This document shows, piece by piece, positions 1-6,696 of a stretch of 11,312 bases of DNA (positions are counted from its first letter, which is position 1; each line of letters starts with the position of its first letter). This DNA comes from an uncultured Spirochaetaceae bacterium. GTDB lineage: Bacteria > Spirochaetota > Spirochaetia > Treponematales > Treponemataceae. The notes below the pieces were generated by a model. That model saw only the letters and a list, made by a program, of their open reading frames with translations. It was not told the DNA's origin and ran no database searches. The stretch covers positions 1-11,312 of the forward strand of contig CACXDK010000142.1 in the NCBI GenBank assembly GCA_902766345.1. Reading direction: 5' to 3'. The translations under genes and the position numbers were made by a program.

Positions 1-987
1 CATTACAATCTTAAAGGTCTTTTTTACGCGGTCATACTGACGTGCACCATAGTTGTAGCCCCAGATTGGCTGTGCACCACCTGCAAGGCCAATGACAATA
101 ACCATAAGGATACCGAACACTTTCATTGTAACACCGAGTGCACTGATTGGAATGTCTGCACCGTATTTGCTTATTGCTCCGTATTCTCTCATGATATTAT
201 TCTGTACTGCCATGACAATAACAAGAACAATCTGAGAAATAAAGCTTGAAATTCCAAGTTTGAGAACTGGTGAAAGGCTTGAAACTGATTTTTTTACATC
301 ATCCTTTGAAATTTTTACAGACTTCAAATGTGTCATGTAAATTATGTTGATGATGGCATTCGCAATCTGTCCGACTATTGTTGCAATAGCGGCCCCTTTT
401 ACACCCATATTGAATACAAAAATAAGAATTGGGTCTCCGATTATGTTTAAGATACAGCCTGTCAAAAGACCAGCCATGCTGTATTTTGGAGAACCATCTG
501 CACGGATTATGCTGGAATATCCTGCACAGATTGTACAGAATGGAATTCCTAGTGTGATAATTCTTCCGTAATCCATTGCATAAGGAAGAATTGCTTCTGT
601 TGCTCCAAAAAGAAGACAGAGTGGTTTTAGGAAAATAAAATAAACGGCTGCAATGATAATTCCAGCGATGATGCTTGAAATTAAACCTGCTGCTGTTCCT
701 TGAGCTGCTTTTCGTCCTTCCTTTTTACCGAGCATAAGGCTCATGTAGCTGGCTGTTCCGTCTCCAATTAAAAGAGCGAATGCCATTGCAAATGTTGTAA
801 GAGGAAAAATGACGTTTGTTGCGCCGTTTCCTAAGTATCCTACGCCCTGACCAATAAAAATCTGGTCAATTATGTTGTAAAGGGCATTTACTAAAAGTGA
901 TGCAATGCCTGGTATTGAGAACTTAACAAGAAGAGTTCCGATTTTTTCTGTTCCAAGAATATTTGTATGCTGTTTTGATTGTTCCAT
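1..987 (-). CDS. MATE-family multidrug efflux transporter, N-terminal 329 residues (C-terminus outside window)
   Basis: This is the front three quarters of an inner-membrane MATE antiporter, a family that exports drugs or metabolites in exchange for Na+ or H+. Reading from the ATG at 987, the frame stays open to the window edge, giving 329 of the roughly 450 residues usual for the family. After a short polar start (MEQSKQHTNIL) come successive hydrophobic helices. They include the family-like stretches IIDQIFIGQGVG (about 39-50), NVIFPLTTFAMAFALLIGDG (about 58-77) and IPFCTICAGYSSIIRADG (about 148-165). The loop GGAQPIWGYNYGARQYDRV near residue 315 is typical of the MepA/NorM-like part of the family. 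The SD-like GAGGAAACC lies directly upstream of the ATG. The gene is divergent from the phosphatase operon. The family call is firm; the substrate is unknown. Truncation is by the window edge, not by mutation. Confidence 0.93.
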   Translation of the reverse strand, partial: MEQSKQHTNILGTEKIGTLLVKFSIPGIASLLVNALYNIIDQIFIGQGVGYLGNGATNVIFPLTTFAMAFALLIGDGTASYMSLMLGKKEGRKAAQGTAAGLISSIIAGIIIAAVYFIFLKPLCLLFGATEAILPYAMDYGRIITLGIPFCTICAGYSSIIRADGSPKYSMAGLLTGCILNIIGDPILIFVFNMGVKGAAIATIVGQIANAIINIIYMTHLKSVKISKDDVKKSVSSLSPVLKLGISSFISQIVLVIVMAVQNNIMREYGAISKYGADIPISALGVTMKVFGILMVIVIGLAGGAQPIWGYNYGARQYDRVKKTFKIVM

Positions 988-1012
988 GGTTTCCTCGAAT
1001 TGAATTGCTACA

Positions 1013-1041
1013 AGTTTACTGATTTTAGTTAAGAAACGCAA
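1013..1041 (-). promoter_or_regulatory. putative sigma-70 promoter for the MATE gene
   Basis: On the minus strand, TTGCGT (1036-1041) and TAAACT (1013-1018) are separated by 17 bases, just upstream of the MATE start. Each box is a 4/6 match to consensus. A 7-base inverted repeat (GTTTACT at 1014-1020, AGTAAAC at 1041-1047) overlaps the -10 box and touches the -35 box, so it could be an operator. This is inferred from sequence only. Confidence 0.4.
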
Positions 1042-1065
1042 GTAAACCCCATATATAATTTTTTA

Positions 1066-1095
1066 TTGACGGATATTCAGTATGTGGGATATAAT
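1066..1095 (+). promoter_or_regulatory. near-consensus sigma-70 promoter for the phosphatase-methyltransferase-shikimate kinase operon
   Basis: TTGACG (1066-1071) and a perfect TATAAT (1090-1095) are separated by 18 bases. Transcription would start near 1102 and leave a leader of about 90 bases before the ATG at 1192. The leader contains a weak 6-bp hairpin (CTAAAA 1119-1124, TTTTAG 1133-1138). I recognise no riboswitch in it. This is the best promoter match in the window. Confidence 0.75.
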
Positions 1096-1191
1096 AAGAT
1101 AGGGATAGAATTTGCTTTCTAAAACGGTCTGTTTTTAGGGAGCGTTCAAGAACATTTCATATAAATAAAAGTTATAGGGGTGGATAAAAAA

Positions 1192-2490
1192 ATGAGTGAC
1201 GAAATTGAAAATGTAGACGAAAGTACTTTTGTTGACAACAGCTTTTTTACAGGAACAGACGAAACAAGCGAGCAGAATTCAGAAACTGGTGTTAATTTTA
1301 CCGAGCAGTTTTCTCCAAAACAGATTGGCTCAATTGCAAAATACACAGAACCTGTTGGCGGAAACAGTCCTTTGGAAACTGTTGTGCAGATGTTTAAGGA
1401 AGATGAAAACCTTAAAGTCATTCCTGTAGAGGAAATGGATCATGTTATTGGTTTTATAGACCGTAAGGTTGTATCTGATATTTCAGATTCTGTTTGGAAA
1501 AAAATTACTGCAGGAAACGTTATTGATTATACGCAGCGCGTAAATGTAATTTTAAATGCTCATGATTTTATAGAAAAGACTCTTCAAAAAGTTTCAGATA
1601 TCAATAGACAGTATGGAATTGTTTACTTCCCTGTTTTTAATAATAACAACTTTTTCGGAATGGTTTCTCTTGATGACTTCCTTGATCGTATTGCAGAAAT
1701 TCGTGAGCAGGATTTGACAAAGGCAGCCGTCATTCAGACAAGCTTTTTCCCACATGATGATATTATATCAAAACTTCCTTATCGCTTTCATGCATGGAAC
1801 AGAATGGCAAATACTCTTGGTGGAGATATCTATCAGATTTATCAGTTTTCTGAGGGAAAAAGCCTTATTGCCTGTTGTGATGTTTCGGGCAAGAATGTTG
1901 CAGCCTCTCTTTTGACTATTGCTGTAGGTTCCTTCTTTAATACAATGTATGCATCTAAGAATCAGGAAAAAAATCCTGTAAAATTCATTTCAATGCTGGA
2001 TTCATTCCTGCAGCGTGTGGTTCCTTCTGGCAATTTTATTACGGCAGTTTTCTGTTATGTAGATAAAGATAATGGTAAGCTGTGTATATTTAATTGTGGT
2101 CATACAACTACTTACTTAATTTCAAAAGATGAAACTGATGGGCAGAAGCGCAAGATTGCTTCTATTGATCCAAAACTTCCTCCTCTTGGAATGGGGGTTG
2201 TTTCAGAACAGCTTCTTGCTTCTCTTACAGAAAAGGATGGTTCAAAGCGTCCGTATGTAGCATTTAATCTTGCTCATGGAATGCATCTTAACATGTATTC
2301 TGACGGATTTACAGATATGAAGAATGACAGCGATCAGCGTTTTGAAGACGACAACGCTAAAGCTGTGTTCCAGAAGATGTACGACTTGAATGATGATGAA
2401 ATAATCTTCCATATAGAAGATACTGTAACAAACTGGATTGGCAAGACAATGCTTCCAGATGATGTAACAGTTTTGGATGTACGCTTCTAA
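1192..2490 (+). CDS. CBS-domain PP2C-type (SpoIIE/RsbU family) serine/threonine phosphatase
   Basis: This 432-residue cytoplasmic protein probably dephosphorylates a regulatory partner such as an anti-sigma-factor antagonist; the partner is not visible here. An acidic, Ser/Thr-rich N-terminus (1-42) is followed by a tandem CBS pair (about 45-170; the second ends NNFFGMVSLDDFLDRI), which usually binds an adenine nucleotide. The SpoIIE-type phosphatase domain covers about 178-432. It carries the family motifs AVIQTSFFP (179-187), GGDIYQ (210-215, Asp212), DVSGKN (230-235, Asp230), NCGH (301-304), LPPLGMG, YSDGFTD (369-375, Asp371) and DDVTVLDV (423-430). All the metal-binding acidic positions appear intact. 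I prefer the ATG at 1192 to the in-frame GTG at 1180. The G-rich AGGGGTGG at 1176-1183 is well spaced for the ATG, and nothing SD-like precedes the GTG. It is the first gene of an operon; the next start codon follows the stop after one base. Confidence 0.9.
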   Translation: MSDEIENVDESTFVDNSFFTGTDETSEQNSETGVNFTEQFSPKQIGSIAKYTEPVGGNSPLETVVQMFKEDENLKVIPVEEMDHVIGFIDRKVVSDISDSVWKKITAGNVIDYTQRVNVILNAHDFIEKTLQKVSDINRQYGIVYFPVFNNNNFFGMVSLDDFLDRIAEIREQDLTKAAVIQTSFFPHDDIISKLPYRFHAWNRMANTLGGDIYQIYQFSEGKSLIACCDVSGKNVAASLLTIAVGSFFNTMYASKNQEKNPVKFISMLDSFLQRVVPSGNFITAVFCYVDKDNGKLCIFNCGHTTTYLISKDETDGQKRKIASIDPKLPPLGMGVVSEQLLASLTEKDGSKRPYVAFNLAHGMHLNMYSDGFTDMKNDSDQRFEDDNAKAVFQKMYDLNDDEIIFHIEDTVTNWIGKTMLPDDVTVLDVRF

Positions 2491-2491
2491 A

Positions 2492-3202
2492 ATGGAAGCC
2501 GCTCTTTATTTGATTCCTGTTACACTTGGGGAAACTCCAGTGGAACAGGTTCTTCCGTCTTACAATCATGATGTAATCATATCAATCCGCCATTTTATTG
2601 TGGAGAACATTCGTTCTGCACGGCGGTTTCTAAAAAAAGTAGATAAATCAATTGATATAGATACTCTTACTTTTTATGAACTTAGTGAACATACTGATGT
2701 TACTCAGATTGGTTCATACCTTGCTCCATTGGAAAAAGGAGACCCTATGGGGGTAATTTCAGAAGCGGGATGTCCTGCCGTAGCTGATCCTGGTGCTGAT
2801 GTTGTACGCATGGCACAGCAAAAAAATCTTAAGGTTGTTCCTTTGGTTGGACCTTCTTCTATTATTATGGCTGTGATGGGTAGCGGATTTAACGGTCAAA
2901 GTTTTGCTTTTAATGGATATCTTCCTGTAAAAGACAATGAGCGTGCTTCTAAAATACGTCAGTTGGAAAATCGTGCCTGGAATGAAAATCAGACGCAGCT
3001 TTTTATTGAAGCTCCGTATCGCAATTTAAAGATGTTCAGCACAATATTGTCATCCTGTCGTAAAGATACAAAATTGTGTGTTGCTGCTGGCATAACTTGT
3101 GAAGGCGAATATATTCATACACATACGATTGCGGAATGGAAAAAGCTGCCTGAACCTGAAATTAATAAGGTGCCTGCAATTTTTCTGCTGTACCGAGGAT
3201 AA
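2492..3202 (+). CDS. short RsmI-like SAM-dependent methyltransferase (tetrapyrrole methylase fold)
   Basis: The protein has 236 residues and belongs to the SAM methyltransferase superfamily that includes RsmI, the 16S rRNA C1402 2'-O-methyltransferase. The start MEAALYLIPVTLGE resembles the RsmI-like first strand and loop. EAGCPAVADPGADVV (about 90-104) is the family's SAM-binding signature, and GPSSIIMAVMGSGF (about 123-136) is the second conserved loop. The ending (KVPAIFLLYRG) is much shorter than classic RsmI (about 280 residues), and the N-terminal TPIGNL motif is replaced by PVTLGETP. This matches the shorter RsmI-like paralogue type, whose target is not established, so I give no symbol. 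An in-frame ATG at 2477 lies inside the upstream gene. I prefer 2492 because the family normally starts just before the LYLIP strand. Neither start has a strong SD, which suggests translational coupling to the upstream stop at 2488-2490. Confidence 0.85.
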   Translation: MEAALYLIPVTLGETPVEQVLPSYNHDVIISIRHFIVENIRSARRFLKKVDKSIDIDTLTFYELSEHTDVTQIGSYLAPLEKGDPMGVISEAGCPAVADPGADVVRMAQQKNLKVVPLVGPSSIIMAVMGSGFNGQSFAFNGYLPVKDNERASKIRQLENRAWNENQTQLFIEAPYRNLKMFSTILSSCRKDTKLCVAAGITCEGEYIHTHTIAEWKKLPEPEINKVPAIFLLYRG

Positions 3203-3206
3203 ATAA

Positions 3207-3788
3207 ATGAGTTGCATTATTCTGATGGGAATAAAACATTGCGGAAAAAGTACTCAAGGAAGATTGCTTTCTGAAAAGTTGTCTGTACCGTTTTTTGATA
3301 CAGATAAAATCATAGAAGATGAACTGGGCATGACTGCCAGAGAAATTTATGCTACATCGGGAGAAGAAGCTTTTAAGAATGCCGAGGTTCAGGCATGTTC
3401 TTCTGTTGCCGAAAAGATTAATGCTTTGTCTTCTGATTCAGTGCCAAAAGCTGTAATTGCAACTGGCGGTGGTGTTTGTAATAATCAAAAGGCTATAGAA
3501 GTGTTACATTCATTGGGGAAATTTGTATTTCTTGTAGCTCAGGAAAAGATTGCTGCAGATAGAATTGTTAGAGAAGCAACTGTTTCTGAGGATGGAAAAT
3601 TAAGTAATCTTCCTGCTTATATAGCAAAGAAAAACCCCGACACCATGGATGATGTCAGGGCTTTATTTCATGAGTTCTATGAAGAACGTGTTAAAATTTA
3701 TTCTAAACTTGCTGATGTTTGCGTGCGTATGGATAATGCTCCAAAGTACGTGAACATGCAACGAATTATTGCTGCCGTTAAATTTTAG
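3207..3788 (+). CDS. aroK: shikimate kinase, divergent
   Basis: Shikimate kinase phosphorylates the 3-hydroxyl of shikimate with ATP in the aromatic amino acid pathway. The 193 residues, slightly longer than the usual 170-175, show a P-loop GIKHCGKST (8-16), FFDTDKIIE (29-36; Asp33 corresponds to the shikimate-binding Asp of AroK) and ATGGGVC (85-91, the Gly-Gly-Gly loop). EERVKIY (159-165) carries the Arg near the C-terminus. Two positions are unusual. The FRxxE motif reads FKNAE (56-60), so Lys57 replaces the shikimate-contacting Arg. The LID region (about 122-140) lacks the RPLL-type Arg and reads SNLPAYI. The start has an SD (CGAGGAT at 3194-3200) eight to nine bases upstream, four bases after the methyltransferase stop. 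Its stop overlaps the stop of the convergent FKBP gene. A minus-strand terminator lies within codons of residues about 140-152. It could be an active variant or a kinase with altered substrate; shikimate kinase is the most likely call. Confidence 0.8.
   Translation: MSCIILMGIKHCGKSTQGRLLSEKLSVPFFDTDKIIEDELGMTAREIYATSGEEAFKNAEVQACSSVAEKINALSSDSVPKAVIATGGGVCNNQKAIEVLHSLGKFVFLVAQEKIAADRIVREATVSEDGKLSNLPAYIAKKNPDTMDDVRALFHEFYEERVKIYSKLADVCVRMDNAPKYVNMQRIIAAVKF
3626..3660 (-). terminator. intrinsic terminator for the nifU-slyD transcript, inside the shikimate kinase gene
   Basis: Read on the minus strand, CCCTGACA (3653-3660) pairs with TGTCGGGG (3635-3642) as eight pairs including one G-T wobble, with a 10-base loop. 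The stem extends by one G-T and three A-T pairs. It is followed directly by TTTTTCTTT. It lies about 125 bases beyond the FKBP stop codon. Read on the plus strand, the same stem has a C-A mismatch and only CTTTATTT after it, so it should work mainly leftward. Confidence 0.65.
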
Positions 3789-4327
3789 CAGCATCCTCCA
3801 GAGCATCCGCCACCACAACCACCGTCGCAGTCGCATTCACTGCCACAGCCGCCGCAACCGCATCCGCCTCCAACCAATCCAGAAGACAGCTCATCTTCTG
3901 TAGCATCTCTTACATCTACAATTTCAATGTCAAAGTGCAGGTTCTTACCAGCTAGCTCGTGGTTTGCATCTACTGTTATTGTTTCTGGAGAAACCTTTTT
4001 TACTATAACAATCTGCATTCCTGCAGGACCTTCTGCCTGAAATGCCATGCCTTCCTGAATTTCAATGGAATCGTCAAACTGATCTCTTGGAACTTCTGCA
4101 ACGAGATCTTTATTGTATTCACCATAACCATCTTTTGCAGTTAAATCTACATTCAACTTATCACCAGGATTTTTACCAGTTAGCTGTTCTTCAAGTTTTG
4201 CAAGAAGATAATTTCTTCCGTGTACGTATTCGAGTGGCTGACCATCTGATGAAGAGTCAATAACAGCTCCATCATCGCCTTTCAGAATATAATGAATTGA
4301 AACAACTTTGTCTTTTTCGATTGTCAT
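3785..4327 (-). CDS. slyD: SlyD-type FKBP peptidyl-prolyl cis-trans isomerase with Cys/Gly-rich metal-binding tail
   Basis: This 180-residue cytoplasmic protein should be a prolyl isomerase and chaperone of the SlyD family, which also handles metals, classically nickel for hydrogenase maturation. The FKBP half starts VVSIHYILKGDDGAVIDSS (8-26) and continues with PLEYVHGRNYLLAKLEEQL (31-49). The insert-in-flap chaperone segment spans about 65-125 (DGYGEYNKDLV, EVPRDQF, IEIQEGMAFQAE). FKBP then resumes with NHELAGKNLHFDIEIVDVRDATEDEL (122-147, in three parts). The tail from about 153 is almost only Gly and Cys, with nine cysteines (156, 158, 161, 165, 167, 171, 175, 179, 180) and no His, unlike the His-rich tail of E. 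coli SlyD. AGGAG at the end of the upstream nifU-like gene serves as SD, nine bases before the ATG. The two genes are three bases apart and form an operon. Confidence 0.93.
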   Translation of the reverse strand: MTIEKDKVVSIHYILKGDDGAVIDSSSDGQPLEYVHGRNYLLAKLEEQLTGKNPGDKLNVDLTAKDGYGEYNKDLVAEVPRDQFDDSIEIQEGMAFQAEGPAGMQIVIVKKVSPETITVDANHELAGKNLHFDIEIVDVRDATEDELSSGLVGGGCGCGGCGSECDCDGGCGGGCSGGCC

Positions 4328-4330
4328 TAC

Positions 4331-4570
4331 TTATTGCTCCTGTACAACTTCTGCGATTTCAGGACATGTTTCTTTTAGGTAGCGCTCAATTCCCATTTTT
4401 AATGTCATTATTGCCATTGGGCATGAACCGCATGCACCTGTAAGTCTCAGGTGGACTTTATTGTCTGAATCAATCTCAATGAATTCCATATCACCGCCAT
4501 CAGCGTTCAACTGTGGACGAAAAGCCTCTAGGACTTCCTTTACTTTTGCTACAAGAGCTTCATCTGCCAT
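4331..4570 (-). CDS. NifU-like (NFU domain) iron-sulfur cluster scaffold/carrier protein
   Basis: This 79-residue protein is a stand-alone NifU C-terminal domain. Such proteins hold a [4Fe-4S] cluster between protein subunits and pass it to client enzymes. Visible features are FRPQLNADGGDMEFIEI (17-33), typical of the N-terminal half, and the cluster-binding CxxC in GACGSCPMA (45-53, Cys47 and Cys50), followed by TLKMGIERYLKETCPEI. The length is normal for a single-domain NFU protein. AGAGGA ends six bases before the ATG. It is the first gene of an operon with slyD, so cluster delivery and a metal-handling isomerase are made together. Confidence 0.95.
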   Translation of the reverse strand: MADEALVAKVKEVLEAFRPQLNADGGDMEFIEIDSDNKVHLRLTGACGSCPMAIMTLKMGIERYLKETCPEIAEVVQEQ

Positions 4571-4600
4571 ACATATCCTCTTTTTCTAGTACTTTTGATT

Positions 4601-4629
4601 AAGATACAAAGTTTTCAATCTTTTTGCAA
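4601..4629 (-). promoter_or_regulatory. putative sigma-70 promoter for the nifU-slyD pair
   Basis: On the minus strand, TTGCAA (4624-4629) and TATCTT (4601-4606) are separated by exactly 17 bases, about 30 bases upstream of the nifU-like ATG. The boxes are imperfect (4/6 each), but the spacing and position fit. It would let this pair be transcribed independently of the transglycosylase gene upstream. Confidence 0.45.
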
Positions 4630-4634
4630 TGTAT

Positions 4635-6683
4635 TTATTGCATAATATTTTGTATTGTTTGAGAGTAGGGGATGTCATAATATAAAATACCGTACATTAT
4701 GGCAGCTGCCAGCACTTTTCTTCCGTATTCTCTTGTTTCAGAGTATGGGAGTGTTTCCAAAAACAGATCTTTCGCAATGGATGTGCCAAATTCTTTTTCT
4801 GCATTTTTCACCCACCTTCGTACGGTTGTAATGCCACCGTTATAGGCAAAAAGTGCTAGAATCTTAGAACCATCCAGCCTGCGTATCATTTCTTCCAGAT
4901 AGAATGTACCAAACTGAATGTTTGTGTCGCTGTCATTTAAATCGTACGATGTCTTTTTTAATTTTTTAGCAATGTCACCAGCTGTAAGTTCCATTAACTG
5001 TGTCAGACCTACAGCTGCAGCAGAACTTTTTGCTACTGAATCAAAATAACTTTCGCTTCGAATGAGTGCATACATCAGAGGTTCTTCTATGCCGTATTCT
5101 TTACAATATTTGGAAACACTTAGAGTAAAGTCCTGTGGAAAGGTAAGCCTTATAAGCTGATCCGACATAGAAGTTTCGCTTTTATTGAATTTTTTTGAAG
5201 CTATTCTAAGACTTTGAACATAATATGCAGGATTGCTGCTTCCGCAATTTTTTAGGAATAAAGCAATTTTTTCAGTACAATCAAGGCTGATTTTATCTGC
5301 ACAAGCTGTCCATTCTTCATATATCTTTTCGGGGAATCCAAACTCTGCATACCCAATTAAGAGTTTTTCAGCCTCTGAATCTGCAGTGAAATCATTATCT
5401 TTACTCAAAATGTTCATAGAGTCCAATACTTTTTCATCACTGACAGATAGCTGATTAGCAGCAAGCATTCTGTAATAGATATTTGTTCCACTATCCATTG
5501 CTACATTCAGCATATCCGTACAGGCTTCTTCTGGTGAAAGGGCATTGAGTGTGATAAATCCTTCCTGAATAAGTCTTGCAGCTACATAGTTGAATTTTGC
5601 TGTAGTTTCTTTTGTAGCATAGTTTCTTAAGATTTTTGCAACTTTGTAATAATCTTTCCAACTGTGTTCACTTATTAGTTTTACAGAAAGGCTATCAAAA
5701 AAGTCATCAAAATATGAAGGATCATGCCATGTTTCTTTATATTTTTCTAAATATTCAATGGTTTGTGCAGAAGAAAGTTTTAGACTTGTGCTTAAAAAAT
5801 ACCAAAGCGCATTATCATATTTGTCATCGGTAGAAGCTTCCTTCATTGCCATTGTCAGAAATTCAAGGGCTTTCTGAGTATTGTTTTCAGATTTATCAAG
5901 TGCTTTTTCATACATGCGCCCTGCATAAAAATGAATGTAAAACAGGCTTTCTTCGGAAAGCCCTTTTTTTTCTAGTGAAAGAAACTTTTCAGCATTTTCT
6001 TTGTACTGTGCTGAACCATAAAACAGGATTTTTCCAAAGTCGCTCAATAATATTGGCGTAAAAAATTTTTCATTTTCCAAAAAAGGCTGAATGCGTTCAA
6101 ATGCTGCACCATAATTTCTGATGTATGCTAGGCTTCTTAGCGTAATGATTGCAGGGCTTTTTTCTACTTCGCAGAATAGTTGATATTGTTCCCGTGAGAA
6201 AGCCCTTGTAGTACACCATTTGTAATAATTCTGCTGAAAAGATGTATCGTTCTTTATGTGTAAAGATGAACAACGGTAATAAGCAAGTTCATTATTGCAT
6301 TCTGTTAAATCAATATCTTCAGTTGCCGTAATTACTTGTGCATACTCTCTGTTTGCATATAATTCTTTGCAAAGCCTTAGAAGAGACGCTTCATCTTGAT
6401 AGATTTCATAGAGAGAAAAACATTCTTTGATTCTGTTATCTACAGAACCTAGTGTAGTCAGCATTTCTCGTGATTTTCTTGCAATGAGTTCCGAACTTTT
6501 TTTTGAACTGCGCTTGAATTCTCTTATGGCTGTAGTTTCATCTCCCAGCTGTAAATCACGCAAGCCCATAAAATATGAAGCATCTGAGCCATATTTTTTT
6601 TGAAGAGTGTTGTCTTGTGTGCAGCTTGCTGAAAAAATCAGCAGACTGCACATGAGCATTCCCAGTAACGACCTTTGCTTCAT
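4635..6683 (-). CDS. soluble lytic murein transglycosylase-like lipoprotein (SLT domain)
   Basis: This envelope lipoprotein should cleave the MurNAc-GlcNAc bond in peptidoglycan, forming 1,6-anhydro-MurNAc ends. The 682 residues start with a lipoprotein signal (KQRSLLGMLMCSLLIFSASC; lipid-carrying Cys21). Residues about 25-500 are a long helical repeat-like region with TPR/superhelical character, as in Slt70. The catalytic lysozyme-like SLT domain lies at about 525-665. It contains PLMYALIRSES (Glu544 is the expected catalytic acid), AVGLTQLME (family consensus GLMQLMP), FAYNGG and ETLPYSETREYGRKV. The gene follows the LysM gene after 13 bases, with GAGGA close to the ATG, so the two are probably cotranscribed. 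A periplasmic role at the wall fits the LysM partner. The lipoprotein call rests on the visible lipobox. Confidence 0.93.
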   Translation of the reverse strand: MKQRSLLGMLMCSLLIFSASCTQDNTLQKKYGSDASYFMGLRDLQLGDETTAIREFKRSSKKSSELIARKSREMLTTLGSVDNRIKECFSLYEIYQDEASLLRLCKELYANREYAQVITATEDIDLTECNNELAYYRCSSLHIKNDTSFQQNYYKWCTTRAFSREQYQLFCEVEKSPAIITLRSLAYIRNYGAAFERIQPFLENEKFFTPILLSDFGKILFYGSAQYKENAEKFLSLEKKGLSEESLFYIHFYAGRMYEKALDKSENNTQKALEFLTMAMKEASTDDKYDNALWYFLSTSLKLSSAQTIEYLEKYKETWHDPSYFDDFFDSLSVKLISEHSWKDYYKVAKILRNYATKETTAKFNYVAARLIQEGFITLNALSPEEACTDMLNVAMDSGTNIYYRMLAANQLSVSDEKVLDSMNILSKDNDFTADSEAEKLLIGYAEFGFPEKIYEEWTACADKISLDCTEKIALFLKNCGSSNPAYYVQSLRIASKKFNKSETSMSDQLIRLTFPQDFTLSVSKYCKEYGIEEPLMYALIRSESYFDSVAKSSAAAVGLTQLMELTAGDIAKKLKKTSYDLNDSDTNIQFGTFYLEEMIRRLDGSKILALFAYNGGITTVRRWVKNAEKEFGTSIAKDLFLETLPYSETREYGRKVLAAAIMYGILYYDIPYSQTIQNIMQ

Positions 6684-6696
6684 TAATCCTCAATCA

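Noticed and set aside
344..571. Plus-strand open frame of 75 residues inside the MATE gene
   Set aside because: The minus-strand frame across it is a continuous, recognisable MATE protein; the plus-strand product is a hydrophobic shadow with no family signal.
1119..1138. Leader hairpin upstream of the phosphatase gene as a riboswitch or attenuator
   Set aside because: It has only six A/T-rich pairs, with no conserved riboswitch core and no terminator-like T run.
3880..3900. 7-bp hairpin CAGAAGA/TCTTCTG as a terminator for the plus-strand operon
   Set aside because: No T tract follows on either strand, and it lies in conserved SlyD coding sequence (TEDELSS).
4625..4642. Hairpin TGCAAT/ATTGCA at the end of the transglycosylase gene as a terminator
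   Set aside because: It has only six weak pairs, and on the minus strand it is followed by A residues, not T. It also overlaps the stop codon and the putative nifU promoter.
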